A stretch of DNA of 64,000 nt. It comes from Thermoplasma sp. (GTDB lineage: Archaea; Thermoplasmatota; Thermoplasmata; Thermoplasmatales; Thermoplasmataceae). Position numbers and translations under genes: made by a program. Every line of letters starts with the position of its first letter. Position 1 is the stretch's first letter. A model generated the notes under the pieces. It searched no databases. It was not told where the DNA came from and was given only the letters and a program-made list of their open reading frames with translations. Positions 26,808 to 35,320 of this stretch are shown piece by piece. The DNA lies in contig NZ_VYIJ01000005.1 in the NCBI RefSeq assembly GCF_008709555.1, positions 22,254-86,253 on the forward strand. Direction: 5' to 3'.

Positions 26808-28094
26808 ATGAGTGAATTTGATGTCATAGTTATCGGCGCTGGTCCCGCTGGATCCTCTGCCGCAATAAAACTTGCGCAGGGTGGTATGAACGTGCTTCTG
26901 GTGGAGAGGGGAGATCCTCCAGGAACAAAGAACGTTTCTGGTGCGGTTCTCTGGGGCGATGAGCTCTCGAAGGTCGTGCCAGACTGGGAGAGGAGTGCGC
27001 CCATTGAACGTTACGTAACCAGAAAGGAGGTCGCATTTCTCACGGAGAAGTCCAAGATAGCCATAAGCTACAGTTCACAGGATCTGATGGAAAGGAAGTC
27101 AGGCAAGATCATAGTAAGAGGAAAATTCGATCAGTGGCTGGCAAGAAAGGCCAAGGACGCGGGTGCTATGCTCGTGACCGGAATAACCATAGATAAACTG
27201 GTCATCGACGGTGGTAAGGTCATTGGCGTGATGCAGGATGGAGATGTCATCACATCTGACGCAGTCATAGTGGCTGAAGGGGCGAATCCAAGGGTTCTCA
27301 TCAATTCCGGGCTCAGGCCAAAGCTCTCAGATCATGATGTTGCTCTTGGAATCAAGGAGACTATCAAGCTTCCGGAAAACGTGATAAACGAAAGGTTCAA
27401 CGTGGATTCCAAGGGCGGATACGCATCTGAGTTCGTTCTTGGCTTCCTGGATGATGGCATTCTTTCCGGCGGATTCCTTTATACAAATAGGGATACGGTA
27501 TCGCTTGGAATAGTGGCTTCTCTTGACAGGCTGAGGGCAAACGGCATGACCCATTCATATGATATAATGGGGAAGTTCGAGGAACATCCGTTCATAAAGA
27601 ACCTGATAAAGGACGGGATACCAGACGAATACGCGGCCCACCTGGTACCTGAAGGAGGTCTTGCAAGCATGCCAAAGCTGTACGGCAATGGATATCTCGT
27701 GACCGGAGATGCGGCCATGTTCACGTTCAGCAACGGCATGGTTCTGCAGGGCATAAACTATGCGATAACATCTGGGATACTGGCTGCCGAAACGATACTT
27801 GAGAATAAGGGCAAGATAAGCGAGGAGACCCTGTCAAACTACGTGAACAAGCTCCGCAACAGCTACGTTCTGAGCGATCTGTACACGTTCAACGGCATCC
27901 AGAACGTGACATGGAGCGATTTCACCCAGAAGACCATGCCTAAGATACTCGACAGCGTAATGATGTCGATGTTCGATGAACGTGGCATGCCGAAGAAGCA
28001 TCTCATGCAGGTGCTGTCCGCTGCGGTCAAGTCCAACGGAATGAAGTATACGGAGCTGATATCAAGCGGCTACCGCATGATGAGGAAGATGTGA
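26808..28094 (+). CDS. fixC: Electron transfer flavoprotein-quinone oxidoreductase, FixC-like
   Basis: A 428-residue flavoprotein with an N-terminal FAD-binding motif (VIVIGAGPAGSSAA), the second FAD segment VERGDPPGTKNVSG, and LVTGDAAMFT near residue 300. It accepts electrons from ETF and passes them to the quinone pool at the inner face of the membrane. The iron-sulfur part is separate, encoded by fixX 10 bp downstream, as in bacterial fix operons, whereas mitochondrial ETF-QO carries both in one chain. Confidence 0.93.
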   Translation: MSEFDVIVIGAGPAGSSAAIKLAQGGMNVLLVERGDPPGTKNVSGAVLWGDELSKVVPDWERSAPIERYVTRKEVAFLTEKSKIAISYSSQDLMERKSGKIIVRGKFDQWLARKAKDAGAMLVTGITIDKLVIDGGKVIGVMQDGDVITSDAVIVAEGANPRVLINSGLRPKLSDHDVALGIKETIKLPENVINERFNVDSKGGYASEFVLGFLDDGILSGGFLYTNRDTVSLGIVASLDRLRANGMTHSYDIMGKFEEHPFIKNLIKDGIPDEYAAHLVPEGGLASMPKLYGNGYLVTGDAAMFTFSNGMVLQGINYAITSGILAAETILENKGKISEETLSNYVNKLRNSYVLSDLYTFNGIQNVTWSDFTQKTMPKILDSVMMSMFDERGMPKKHLMQVLSAAVKSNGMKYTELISSGYRMMRKM

Positions 28095-28104
28095 GGTGTT
28101 ATAT

Positions 28105-28377
28105 ATGAAGATTGAGGAAAAACTTTCCCTGCTGAACTACAAGACGGATCGATCCTACGCGCACATAACGATCGATCCCGATATATGTGCGACCTGCCCG
28201 GATCACTTCTGTGTTTTTGCCTGCCCGGCAAACTGCTACACGCTCATAAACGGCAAGCTGAATTTCAAATATGAGGACTGCGTTGAATGCGGTACATGCG
28301 ATATAGCCTGTTCGCATGGCAGCGTTAAATGGACGCTTCCAAAGGGCGATAATGGAGTCATATACAAGTACGGGTGA
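28105..28377 (+). CDS. fixX: Ferredoxin-like protein FixX
   Basis: A 90-residue iron-sulfur protein with nine Cys: Cys28, 31, 36, 40 and 44 in the first half, and Cys59, 62, 65 and 69 as CVECGTCDIAC in the second. It should be the electron partner of FixC, equivalent to the C-terminal domain of ETF-QO. ATG 28105 is preceded by GAGGTG (28093-28098) with 6 nt spacing; an in-frame GTG at 28096 lies inside that site and is not used here. Confidence 0.92.
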   Translation: MKIEEKLSLLNYKTDRSYAHITIDPDICATCPDHFCVFACPANCYTLINGKLNFKYEDCVECGTCDIACSHGSVKWTLPKGDNGVIYKYG

Positions 28378-28383
28378 TGGCAT

Positions 28384-29178
28384 ATGCTAAACATAGTTGT
28401 GATGATAAAGCAGGTTCCTGACAGCAGCGAGGTTGAGATCGATCCTGTAAAGATGACGCTCAATAGGACAAAGGCGAGAAACGTTGTCAATGCGGCAGAT
28501 CTCAATGCGCTGGAATACGCATTGAGGATAAAGGACAAGGTGGGAGCCAACATAACGGTGATATCCATGGGTCCGCCTATGGCTGATGCAGCCATAATTG
28601 AATGCATGGCCCGCGGAGCGGATCGTGGCATCCTCATCACCGATAGGGCATTTGCTGGTGCGGATACATATCCTACCGGCCTTACTCTGGCCGCAACGAT
28701 AGCGAAACTGGGGAACGTCGATATCGTGTTTGGAGGGGATGAGACGACCGATTCCAGCACAGGCCATGTAGGACCTGGTGTGGCCGAATTCCTCGGCATT
28801 GACCAGATAACGTACGCCAAGGAGGTTGATTATGAGGATGGCTACGTCATAGCGACCAGGGATCTCGAGGATGGAGACGAGATCGTTAAGGTCCACACGC
28901 CGGTGCTTGTGACAGTCCTGCTGAACTCAAATGTGCCAAGGCACCAGAGTCTCAGGAAGAAGATCGACGCGATAAGGAAAGGCGTCGAATCTTGGGGCAT
29001 AAACGAGCTCGGTCTCAAGCCAGAATGGGTCGGCCTTCGCGGTTCGCCGACGATCGTCAGATCTATGAAGGCCATCAAGGAGCCTGAACACCTTCACAAG
29101 ACGATCACATTGGACAAGATCGATGAGGTCGTTGCAGACCTTGTTTCGAAGAACATAATCAAGGTAGGTGGTAAGTGA
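28384..29178 (+). CDS. fixA: Electron transfer flavoprotein beta subunit, FixA
   Basis: A 264-residue ETF beta subunit with the typical start (VVMIKQVPDSSEVEID), NAADLNALEYALRIKD, and GGDETTDSSTGHVGPGVAEFLG. It forms a heterodimer with FixB and takes electrons from acyl-CoA or similar dehydrogenases. GGTGATGG at 28373-28380 lies before ATG 28384. Its TGA shares one base with the ATG of fixB. Confidence 0.95.
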   Translation: MLNIVVMIKQVPDSSEVEIDPVKMTLNRTKARNVVNAADLNALEYALRIKDKVGANITVISMGPPMADAAIIECMARGADRGILITDRAFAGADTYPTGLTLAATIAKLGNVDIVFGGDETTDSSTGHVGPGVAEFLGIDQITYAKEVDYEDGYVIATRDLEDGDEIVKVHTPVLVTVLLNSNVPRHQSLRKKIDAIRKGVESWGINELGLKPEWVGLRGSPTIVRSMKAIKEPEHLHKTITLDKIDEVVADLVSKNIIKVGGK

Positions 29179-30230
29179 TGGTTGGCCTGATAAATGCGAT
29201 TCCGGTAGCGAACAAGGACGAATACAAGAATGTCGGCGTATACATAGAGCACAGGGGCGATGATATAAAGAGGTCGTCCATAGAGATGATAGGCATAGGC
29301 AAACAGTTAGCCCGCAAGATCAATGAGAAGCTGATCTGCGTTGTCATAGGAGACAAGGTGGATGGTATAGCAAAGGAGGTGGGCGAGTACGGCTGCGATA
29401 TAGTGCTCGCAGCAGAATCACCCGATCTGGCCGAATACAGGACCATGCCCTATGCACAGATAATCGGAGATTACATTGCAGAATACAAGCCAAACATATT
29501 CCTCCTTGCCGCGACCAGGAACGGAAGGGATCTCGCATCGAGGATAGCGGTTAAGGAGAGGACGGGTATAACGGCTGACTGTACGGTGCTAGATGTGGAC
29601 GAGAACAGGACGCTTCTTGCCAACAGGCCTACCTACGGTGAGAGCACGCTGGCAGAGATACTGTGCAGGAACCACAGGCCGCAGATGGCAACGGCCAGGC
29701 CGGGCACATTCACTCCGGCTGAGAAGGAGAAGGATCATAAGTACGAGATAGTCAAGAAAAAGGTCAACGTGGACAAGAGCCTGCTGGGCAAGCAGATACT
29801 GAAATTTATCCCGAAGAAGGCCACAGATCTCACAGCGGCGAAGATCGTCGTGGCTGGCGGGCTTGGCCTTGGGGGCCCAGACGGATTCAAGCTTCTGCAG
29901 GAACTTGCCGATCTAATTGGTGGGGCTGTTGGATCGTCGAGGCCGCCTGTGGATCTTGGCTGGATAACCAGGGATCACCAGGTTGGCCAGACAGGTCAGG
30001 CTGTCAGGCCGGATCTTTACGTTGCGGTTGGCATATCTGGAAAGCCGCAGCACATAGCAGGAATGAAGTTCTCAAAGGTGATCGTCAGCATAAACAAGGA
30101 TCCGAACGCAGAGATAAACAAGATATCGGATTACATCATAACGGAAGACTACAGAAAAGCCGTACCAGCGCTCATAGACGCAATAAAGAATTTCGGAAAG
30201 CAGAAGGTGGCCGAGGCTCAGAAGGCCTGA
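29178..30230 (+). CDS. fixB: Electron transfer flavoprotein alpha subunit, FixB
   Basis: A 350-residue ETF alpha subunit. The C-terminal FAD-binding half has VVAGGLGLGGPDGFKLL, GAVGSSRPPVD, VGQTGQAVRPDLYVAVGISG and SINKDPNAEI. ATG 29178 has GGTGG (29167-29171) upstream; a GTG one codon earlier is possible. Its last 13 bp overlap the convergent thrS gene. Last gene of fixCXAB. Confidence 0.95.
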   Translation: MVGLINAIPVANKDEYKNVGVYIEHRGDDIKRSSIEMIGIGKQLARKINEKLICVVIGDKVDGIAKEVGEYGCDIVLAAESPDLAEYRTMPYAQIIGDYIAEYKPNIFLLAATRNGRDLASRIAVKERTGITADCTVLDVDENRTLLANRPTYGESTLAEILCRNHRPQMATARPGTFTPAEKEKDHKYEIVKKKVNVDKSLLGKQILKFIPKKATDLTAAKIVVAGGLGLGGPDGFKLLQELADLIGGAVGSSRPPVDLGWITRDHQVGQTGQAVRPDLYVAVGISGKPQHIAGMKFSKVIVSINKDPNAEINKISDYIITEDYRKAVPALIDAIKNFGKQKVAEAQKA

Positions 30231-32200
30231 TCCACCCTCCTCTCCGCTATTTCATTTTCAACAATTTTTATGAATTCCTGAAGGCCGTAGGTCTTTGATT
30301 TTCCATCTCTGTTCCTTGCGGTAACGCTGTCGGTCTCCTTCTCCTTTGATCCTACCACCACTATGTATGATGGCCTGTATGGATGTATGAGTTTGATCTT
30401 CTTGCTCACGGTCTCCTGCGAGGTGTCAAGTTCGCTCCTTATTCCATGCTTAAGCAGCTCCTCATGCACATGCCTGGCGTAATCGTCGAAGGTGCTGCTT
30501 ATTGGCACGACGTAGGCCTGTATCGGCGTGAGCCAGGTTGGAAGCCTCCCAGCGTAGTGTTCAAGGAGTATGGCCATGACCCTTTCATAACTCCCGTATA
30601 TGGCCCTGTGCACCATGACCACGCGATCCTCCTTCCCCTCGCTGTTGGTGTACGTGAGCCCGAAGTTCACCGGCATAAAGAAGTCAAGCTGTATGGTAGA
30701 CAGCTGCCACATCCTGCCGATCGCATCCTTAACGTGCACGTCGATCTTCGGCCCGTAGAAGGCAGCCTCTCCTGGATACTCCTTGTATTCTATGCCCATG
30801 GATCTCAATGCATCCCTGAGCTGTTCGGTGGCATTGTCCCAGACGGACAGGTCCGGTGCTAGATCGTGTGAGTGGCATACTGGGCACTCTATGTCGGTAC
30901 CGCGGGCACCCTCTATCCTGTATCCGCAGTTCCTGCACACGTAGCTGACAAGGTAGTTCTCAGGATGGCCCCTGTCGATCACGCTGAGATCGAACGACAT
31001 TTCTATCTTTCCGAACAGCGTGCCGAAGACCTCTTTCACCATGGTGAGCAGCCTCCTGATCTCATCGCCTATCTGGTCCATGCGCAGGAAAGCATGGCCA
31101 TCATCCTGGGTGAATGCCCTGGGCCTGGTCAGGCCACCGACCTCGCCCGACTTTTCATACCTGTAGACCGTCCCTGGCTCTGAATATCTCACGGGCAGAT
31201 CCCTGTAGCTGTATTTCCTCCTTGAAAATATGGCTATGTGGCCCGGGCAGTTCATGGGCTTTATTCCGTAGCTGTCTCCGTCCGGAAGCGTGAACAGGTA
31301 CATGTTCGGTTTGTACTTGGCGTAATGCCCGCTCTGCTTCCATATGGTATCTCTGAACACGTGCGGGGTCCAGACGTCGAACCACCCGTTCTTCCTGTTC
31401 ATGCTGTCCATGTAGGCTAGAAGTTCCTTCCTTATGATCTGGCCGTACTGTGTGTAGAGCGGGAAACCGGGAGCCCAGTCTGAATTGAAGACGGCAAGAT
31501 CCATCTCAGCCAGTATCCTCCTGTGATCCCTCCTCTTGGCCTCCTCCAGGTTGTTCAGGTATTCCTTGAGAAGCTTCTCGTCGGGGAATGCGGTTCCATA
31601 TATGCGGACGAGGGTCTTGCTTTCATCGTGCTTGTACACGGCGCTTGCGATGTTCAGGAGCTTGAAGGCCCTTATGTATCCGGTGCTTGGCACATGCGGG
31701 CCAAGGCATAGGTCAACAAAGTTACCCTGCCTGTATACCGAGCTGGCGTCAGATACGTTGTCCTCTATTATCCTGATCTTGTATGGATTCCTGGAGAATA
31801 TCCTGATCAATTCCTCCTTAGGGTACACTATCCGCTCTATCGGCACATCCTCCTTCTGTATCCTGTGCATCTCCTCCTCTATCCTTGCTAGATCTTCCTC
31901 GCCGATCGGTTTCATGTCGAAATCGTAGTAGAATCCATTCTCGACAACGGGACCGGTGTTGGGCAGGGCATCTGGATACAGGTCAGTCACGGCGTTCGCA
32001 AGGAGATGGGCTGCGGAATGCCTCAATATGTAGAGGCCGTCATCGGAATATACGCTGACGGTAATGGCATCAACATCACGATCCGCGATATCCCTGAGGT
32101 CATGCAGCGTGCCATCCACCTTCACTGCAACAATATTTTTGTCCTTTATGACGTCCAGGTAGCGCTGGCCCTTTCTGACATGAACGGTTGAATCTGGCAT
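30218..32200 (-). CDS. thrS: Threonyl-tRNA synthetase, bacterial type with N2 editing domain
   Basis: A 660-residue enzyme with TGS domain (about 1-60), N2 editing domain with HSAAH (61-65) and CLGPH (Cys165, His169), class II catalytic core (about 250-545; MNCPGH and YRYEKSGE) and an anticodon domain. Most euryarchaeal ThrRS have an unrelated N-terminal editing domain resembling D-aminoacyl-tRNA deacylase. This one has the bacterial/eukaryotic layout, so horizontal gain by the lineage is likely. The ATG at 32200 lies 24 nt from a TATA box (32221-32228), suggesting a leaderless mRNA. Confidence 0.97.
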   Translation of the reverse strand: MPDSTVHVRKGQRYLDVIKDKNIVAVKVDGTLHDLRDIADRDVDAITVSVYSDDGLYILRHSAAHLLANAVTDLYPDALPNTGPVVENGFYYDFDMKPIGEEDLARIEEEMHRIQKEDVPIERIVYPKEELIRIFSRNPYKIRIIEDNVSDASSVYRQGNFVDLCLGPHVPSTGYIRAFKLLNIASAVYKHDESKTLVRIYGTAFPDEKLLKEYLNNLEEAKRRDHRRILAEMDLAVFNSDWAPGFPLYTQYGQIIRKELLAYMDSMNRKNGWFDVWTPHVFRDTIWKQSGHYAKYKPNMYLFTLPDGDSYGIKPMNCPGHIAIFSRRKYSYRDLPVRYSEPGTVYRYEKSGEVGGLTRPRAFTQDDGHAFLRMDQIGDEIRRLLTMVKEVFGTLFGKIEMSFDLSVIDRGHPENYLVSYVCRNCGYRIEGARGTDIECPVCHSHDLAPDLSVWDNATEQLRDALRSMGIEYKEYPGEAAFYGPKIDVHVKDAIGRMWQLSTIQLDFFMPVNFGLTYTNSEGKEDRVVMVHRAIYGSYERVMAILLEHYAGRLPTWLTPIQAYVVPISSTFDDYARHVHEELLKHGIRSELDTSQETVSKKIKLIHPYRPSYIVVVGSKEKETDSVTARNRDGKSKTYGLQEFIKIVENEIAERRVDQAF

Positions 32201-32220
32201 AATTGGGTAAGAGATATATG

Positions 32221-32228
32221 TATAAAAA
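32221..32228 (-). promoter_or_regulatory. TATA box of thrS
   Basis: On the minus strand TTTTTATA is centred about 24 nt before ATG 32200. Confidence 0.55.
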
Positions 32229-32263
32229 GATCGATTTCATGGATCTGAACGCAAATTGGCAAT

Positions 32264-32271
32264 GTTTATAC
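32264..32271 (+). promoter_or_regulatory. TATA box of the 32294 membrane-protein gene
   Basis: GTTTATAC is centred about 26 nt before ATG 32294. Confidence 0.55.
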
Positions 32272-32293
32272 GTCTTGTTCCAATTAATACATA

Positions 32294-32935
32294 ATGTCAT
32301 CTTACATAATAAAGAATGGAACGATCCTTCAGGACGATCAAGAGGTAGGGCGCATAGCCATCAACAGGAATGGCATGAGAACAGCAGAAGTCCAAATATC
32401 TGGTGTTTCTGATGTGAGGATCGTTCGCGCTGGATCGGGAAGGTTCGAGATATACGAACATGGAAATCTCGTCGGGTACGAGAGGCGCGGCCTGATACTG
32501 GATTACTATTCAAACACGTTCAAAGTCGACCCCAGGGAGCTCAATGGCTTTGTGTCCGGCATAGCAAACAGCATCAGCGTATACAACAATGGCATCACTG
32601 TTGGAACGATAACAAGATCGGACGGTTCTCTAAGGATCGATGCAAACAGCGACGATACGGTCATGATCATCTACGGGGCATTCCTCCAAGCCTATACCAG
32701 GCCAATACCGGTGGCAGCAGGTCGCAGAGGCATACAGGGAAGGTACCTTCTTGCATCTCTGGCGCTACTGATAGGGGGCCTGGGCATCTTCGATTACATG
32801 TCCGTATACAGCAAGTATCCATATTACTACGGCCTGGTGATATTTCTGGTCCTGGTTGCAGCGTCAGTGTACATACGTGTTCTTGGCAGGAAGGCTTATT
32901 TGAGGAGTCAGAACAGGGAATCTGAACAGCAGTGA
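32294..32935 (+). CDS. Membrane protein with beta-rich N-terminal domain, unknown function
   Basis: I do not recognise this 213-residue protein. Residues 1-140 are beta-rich and cytosolic in character, with repeated strand pairs (KNGTILQDDQEVGRIAINRNG, YNNGITVGTITRSDGS), like the tubby/LURP-type barrel of membrane-linked proteins. Two transmembrane helices follow (about 151-168 and 176-195), then a charged tail. It is divergent from thrS. Its TGA directly abuts the 3' end of the convergent tRNA-Gly gene. Confidence 0.7.
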   Translation: MSSYIIKNGTILQDDQEVGRIAINRNGMRTAEVQISGVSDVRIVRAGSGRFEIYEHGNLVGYERRGLILDYYSNTFKVDPRELNGFVSGIANSISVYNNGITVGTITRSDGSLRIDANSDDTVMIIYGAFLQAYTRPIPVAAGRRGIQGRYLLASLALLIGGLGIFDYMSVYSKYPYYYGLVIFLVLVAASVYIRVLGRKAYLRSQNRESEQQ

Positions 32936-33008
32936 TGCAGGTGTCGGGATTTGGACCCGAGTCGAAAGCTTGGAAGGCTCTCGTGCTACCAGGCTACACC
33001 ACACCTGC
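32936..33008 (-). tRNA. tRNA-Gly (anticodon TCC)
   Basis: The minus strand folds as a cloverleaf: acceptor GCAGGTG pairs with CACCTGC, the anticodon stem AGAGC/GCTTT closes CTTCCAA with anticodon TCC, and the T arm has GGGTCCAAATCCC. The anticodon reads GGA/GGG glycine codons. CCA is not encoded. The 3' end touches the stop codon of the convergent gene, so no spacer separates them. Confidence 0.96.
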
Positions 33009-33289
33009 AGAAAAGCAAAGAGGATATTGAAAAAAGCTAAAAAACTTTTCCCTGGCTTTCATCCAGACGAATTAAGCATTTTTTGGCGTTGATGAATTAA
33101 ACAGCATAAGGAGATGCGTCCACCGATACACGGTCGTATGGTTCAGAATTGGGAATGCGCCAGCGTACGGCTGCATTAATTTTGCCGGAGGAACTTGCCG
33201 TAGAGAGATCGGACGTGCTCTTTGAATGTTTTTAGCTTTTGGAGGATAGTTAACTTTTTGTTTACTTCTAAATTGAAGTGACGGTAAAC

Positions 33290-34063
33290 ATGGCTTACAT
33301 AGGAATCATTGGAGGCAGCGGACTGTACGATCTCATGCCGGAATCAACAAAAAAGGAGGTAGAGACACCCTTCGGAAAACCATCCGACGCCATAGAGATT
33401 GGCGAAGTCAACGGCGTGGAGGTAGCCTTTCTGCCCAGGCATGGTAAGAAGCACACAATACCACCGCATAGGGTGAATTATCGGGCCAACATATGGGCCC
33501 TGCACGATCTTGGAGTTGAGCGGATAATAGGCCTCAACGCAGTTGGATCCCTTAGGGAGGATTATAAGCCTGGAGAGATCGTCATTCCGGATCAATACAT
33601 CGATTTTACAAAGAGGAGGGAGCTCACATTCTATGATGGACCCCAGGTATACCATATTTCTGAGGCCGATCCATTCTGCCCAGAGATGAACTCCATCCTT
33701 TATGATACCGCCAGAAATCTTAAAATCCCAGTTCACAATTCAGGTACATATATAACGATTGAGGGTCCAAGATTCTCAACGAGAGCAGAATCAAAGATGT
33801 TCAGGCAGTTTGCTGATATAATAGGAATGACGCTTGTACCAGAGGTAAGTCTGGCAGGCGAGCTTGCGTTGTGTTATTCGGTAATCGCTTCCATAACGGA
33901 TTACGATGTGTGGTCCACCAAGCCGGTGGATGCACGGGAAGTGATGAATATAATGAAACAGAATGATCACAAGGTTAGGGACATCCTGTTCAATGCACTT
34001 CCGCTCATAAAGAAAGAGAGGAAGTGTTCATGCTCTCTTCGTTTGGATAACGCTAAAATGTGA
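33290..34063 (+). CDS. mtnP: 5'-Methylthioadenosine phosphorylase
   Basis: A 257-residue purine-nucleoside phosphorylase of the MTAP type, which splits methylthioadenosine into adenine and methylthioribose 1-phosphate. Motifs include [31 protein letters not shown], and TDYDVW, whose two Asp favour 6-aminopurines. A CxC pair (Cys246, Cys248; KCSCS) lies near the C-terminus. MTA comes from polyamine synthesis; an aminopropyltransferase is encoded at 55704-56525. ATG 33290 is preferred over an in-frame GTG at 33278. The next gene overlaps its stop by one base. Confidence 0.95.
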   Translation: MAYIGIIGGSGLYDLMPESTKKEVETPFGKPSDAIEIGEVNGVEVAFLPRHGKKHTIPPHRVNYRANIWALHDLGVERIIGLNAVGSLREDYKPGEIVIPDQYIDFTKRRELTFYDGPQVYHISEADPFCPEMNSILYDTARNLKIPVHNSGTYITIEGPRFSTRAESKMFRQFADIIGMTLVPEVSLAGELALCYSVIASITDYDVWSTKPVDAREVMNIMKQNDHKVRDILFNALPLIKKERKCSCSLRLDNAKM

Positions 34064-35292
34064 TGGAAATGAAATTGAAATTTTTGGGTGGTGCAGAAGA
34101 AGTTGGAAGGCTAGGAGTGAAGATAACGGACAGGGACACGAACGTGATAGTGGACTACGGAGTGATACCGGAGAAGCCACCTCAGTACCCGCTGCCCCCT
34201 GAACCGGTGGATGCGATGTTCATAACACACTCGCACCTGGACCATATAGGGGCAATACCTGTCTACTACCACAAGGGAGAGCCAGACCTGTATGCCACGC
34301 AGATGACTCTTAACACCATGAAACCGCTGCTGCGAGACGCGCTCAAGGTCACGAACCTCGAGGGATATCCGGCGATGTTCAACGAGGACGATATAAACAG
34401 TGCCCTGGCAAACATGCGTCCTGCGAGATACTTCGAGTCAATCGAGGTTGGAAATTTGGTTGCAACGCCCTATCCTGCGGGCCACATACCTGGATCGACC
34501 ATGTGGAAGTTCGAGGACGGCATGTCTGTGACGGTGACGGGCGATGTCAACACCATAGACACTTACCTGATAAACGGTGCAAAGCCAATAAAGACAGACG
34601 TACTGGTGATCGAGAGCACGTATGCGGGTAAGAACCACGAGAGCAGGGAAGACGTAAGGAAGAGGTTCAGGGACAGCGTGAAGGAGGTCATAGACAGTGG
34701 CGGAAAGGTCATCATGCCCGCGTTCGCCGTCGGAAGGACACAGGAGCTCATAATGACCATAGCAGACATGGGCTACGATGTGGCAGTGGATGGCATGGGC
34801 AACGATATAAGCACGATTTACCTTAACACACCGGGTTTCCTGAGATCCAAGAAGGAGTTCCTGAGGGCACTCAGCAAGGTCAGGATCATAAAGGGCAGGA
34901 ATATGCGCGAGAATGCAATAAGGAGCGACATAATAATATCGACATCCGGAATGCTCGATGGCGGCCCTGTACTGGGCTACATTCAGAAGCTTCTTGATGA
35001 CGAGAAGAGCGCCATATTCGTGACAGGATATCAGGTTGAGGGTACAAATGGAAGGAGTCTGCTTGAGAGCGGTACGCTGACCATAGCAGGCGTCACCGTG
35101 AAGCCAAAGATGCGCGTGGAATTCTTCGATATGTCTGCGCACGCCGGACACGATGAACTTGTGAGCTTCATAAAGGCCATAGACCCCAAGAAGATCGTGC
35201 TCTGCCATGGAGACCACAGGGAGAACCTTCTTCCTGATCTGGAGGGTTACGACGTGCTTCTACCGTACAATGGAAAGGAGTACGAAATTTAA
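34063..35292 (+). CDS. Beta-CASP metallo-beta-lactamase nuclease, aCPSF2-like
   Basis: A 409-residue metal-dependent RNase. The zinc motif HSHLDH (His56 to His61) sits after FLGGAEEVGRLG, and VTGDVN, MPAFAVGRTQEL, STSGMLDGG and HAGHDEL supply the remaining beta-lactamase and beta-CASP motifs. There is no N-terminal KH domain, so it is not the large aCPSF1 type; it resembles aCPSF2, which processes RNA ends. aRNase J is the alternative. Coupled to mtnP; ATG 34069 is a possible later start. It ends in a terminator-like inverted repeat shared with the convergent MFS gene. Confidence 0.9.
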   Translation: MEMKLKFLGGAEEVGRLGVKITDRDTNVIVDYGVIPEKPPQYPLPPEPVDAMFITHSHLDHIGAIPVYYHKGEPDLYATQMTLNTMKPLLRDALKVTNLEGYPAMFNEDDINSALANMRPARYFESIEVGNLVATPYPAGHIPGSTMWKFEDGMSVTVTGDVNTIDTYLINGAKPIKTDVLVIESTYAGKNHESREDVRKRFRDSVKEVIDSGGKVIMPAFAVGRTQELIMTIADMGYDVAVDGMGNDISTIYLNTPGFLRSKKEFLRALSKVRIIKGRNMRENAIRSDIIISTSGMLDGGPVLGYIQKLLDDEKSAIFVTGYQVEGTNGRSLLESGTLTIAGVTVKPKMRVEFFDMSAHAGHDELVSFIKAIDPKKIVLCHGDHRENLLPDLEGYDVLLPYNGKEYEI

Positions 35293-35320
35293 AAATAATT
35301 GAATTTTTTTAATTATTTTT
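35291..35320. terminator. Bidirectional terminator-like inverted repeat
   Basis: AAAAATAATT (35291-35300) and AATTATTTTT (35311-35320) are perfect reverse complements around a T-rich 10-nt loop. The element sits exactly between the stop codons of two convergent genes and gives T-runs on both strands. Confidence 0.65.
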
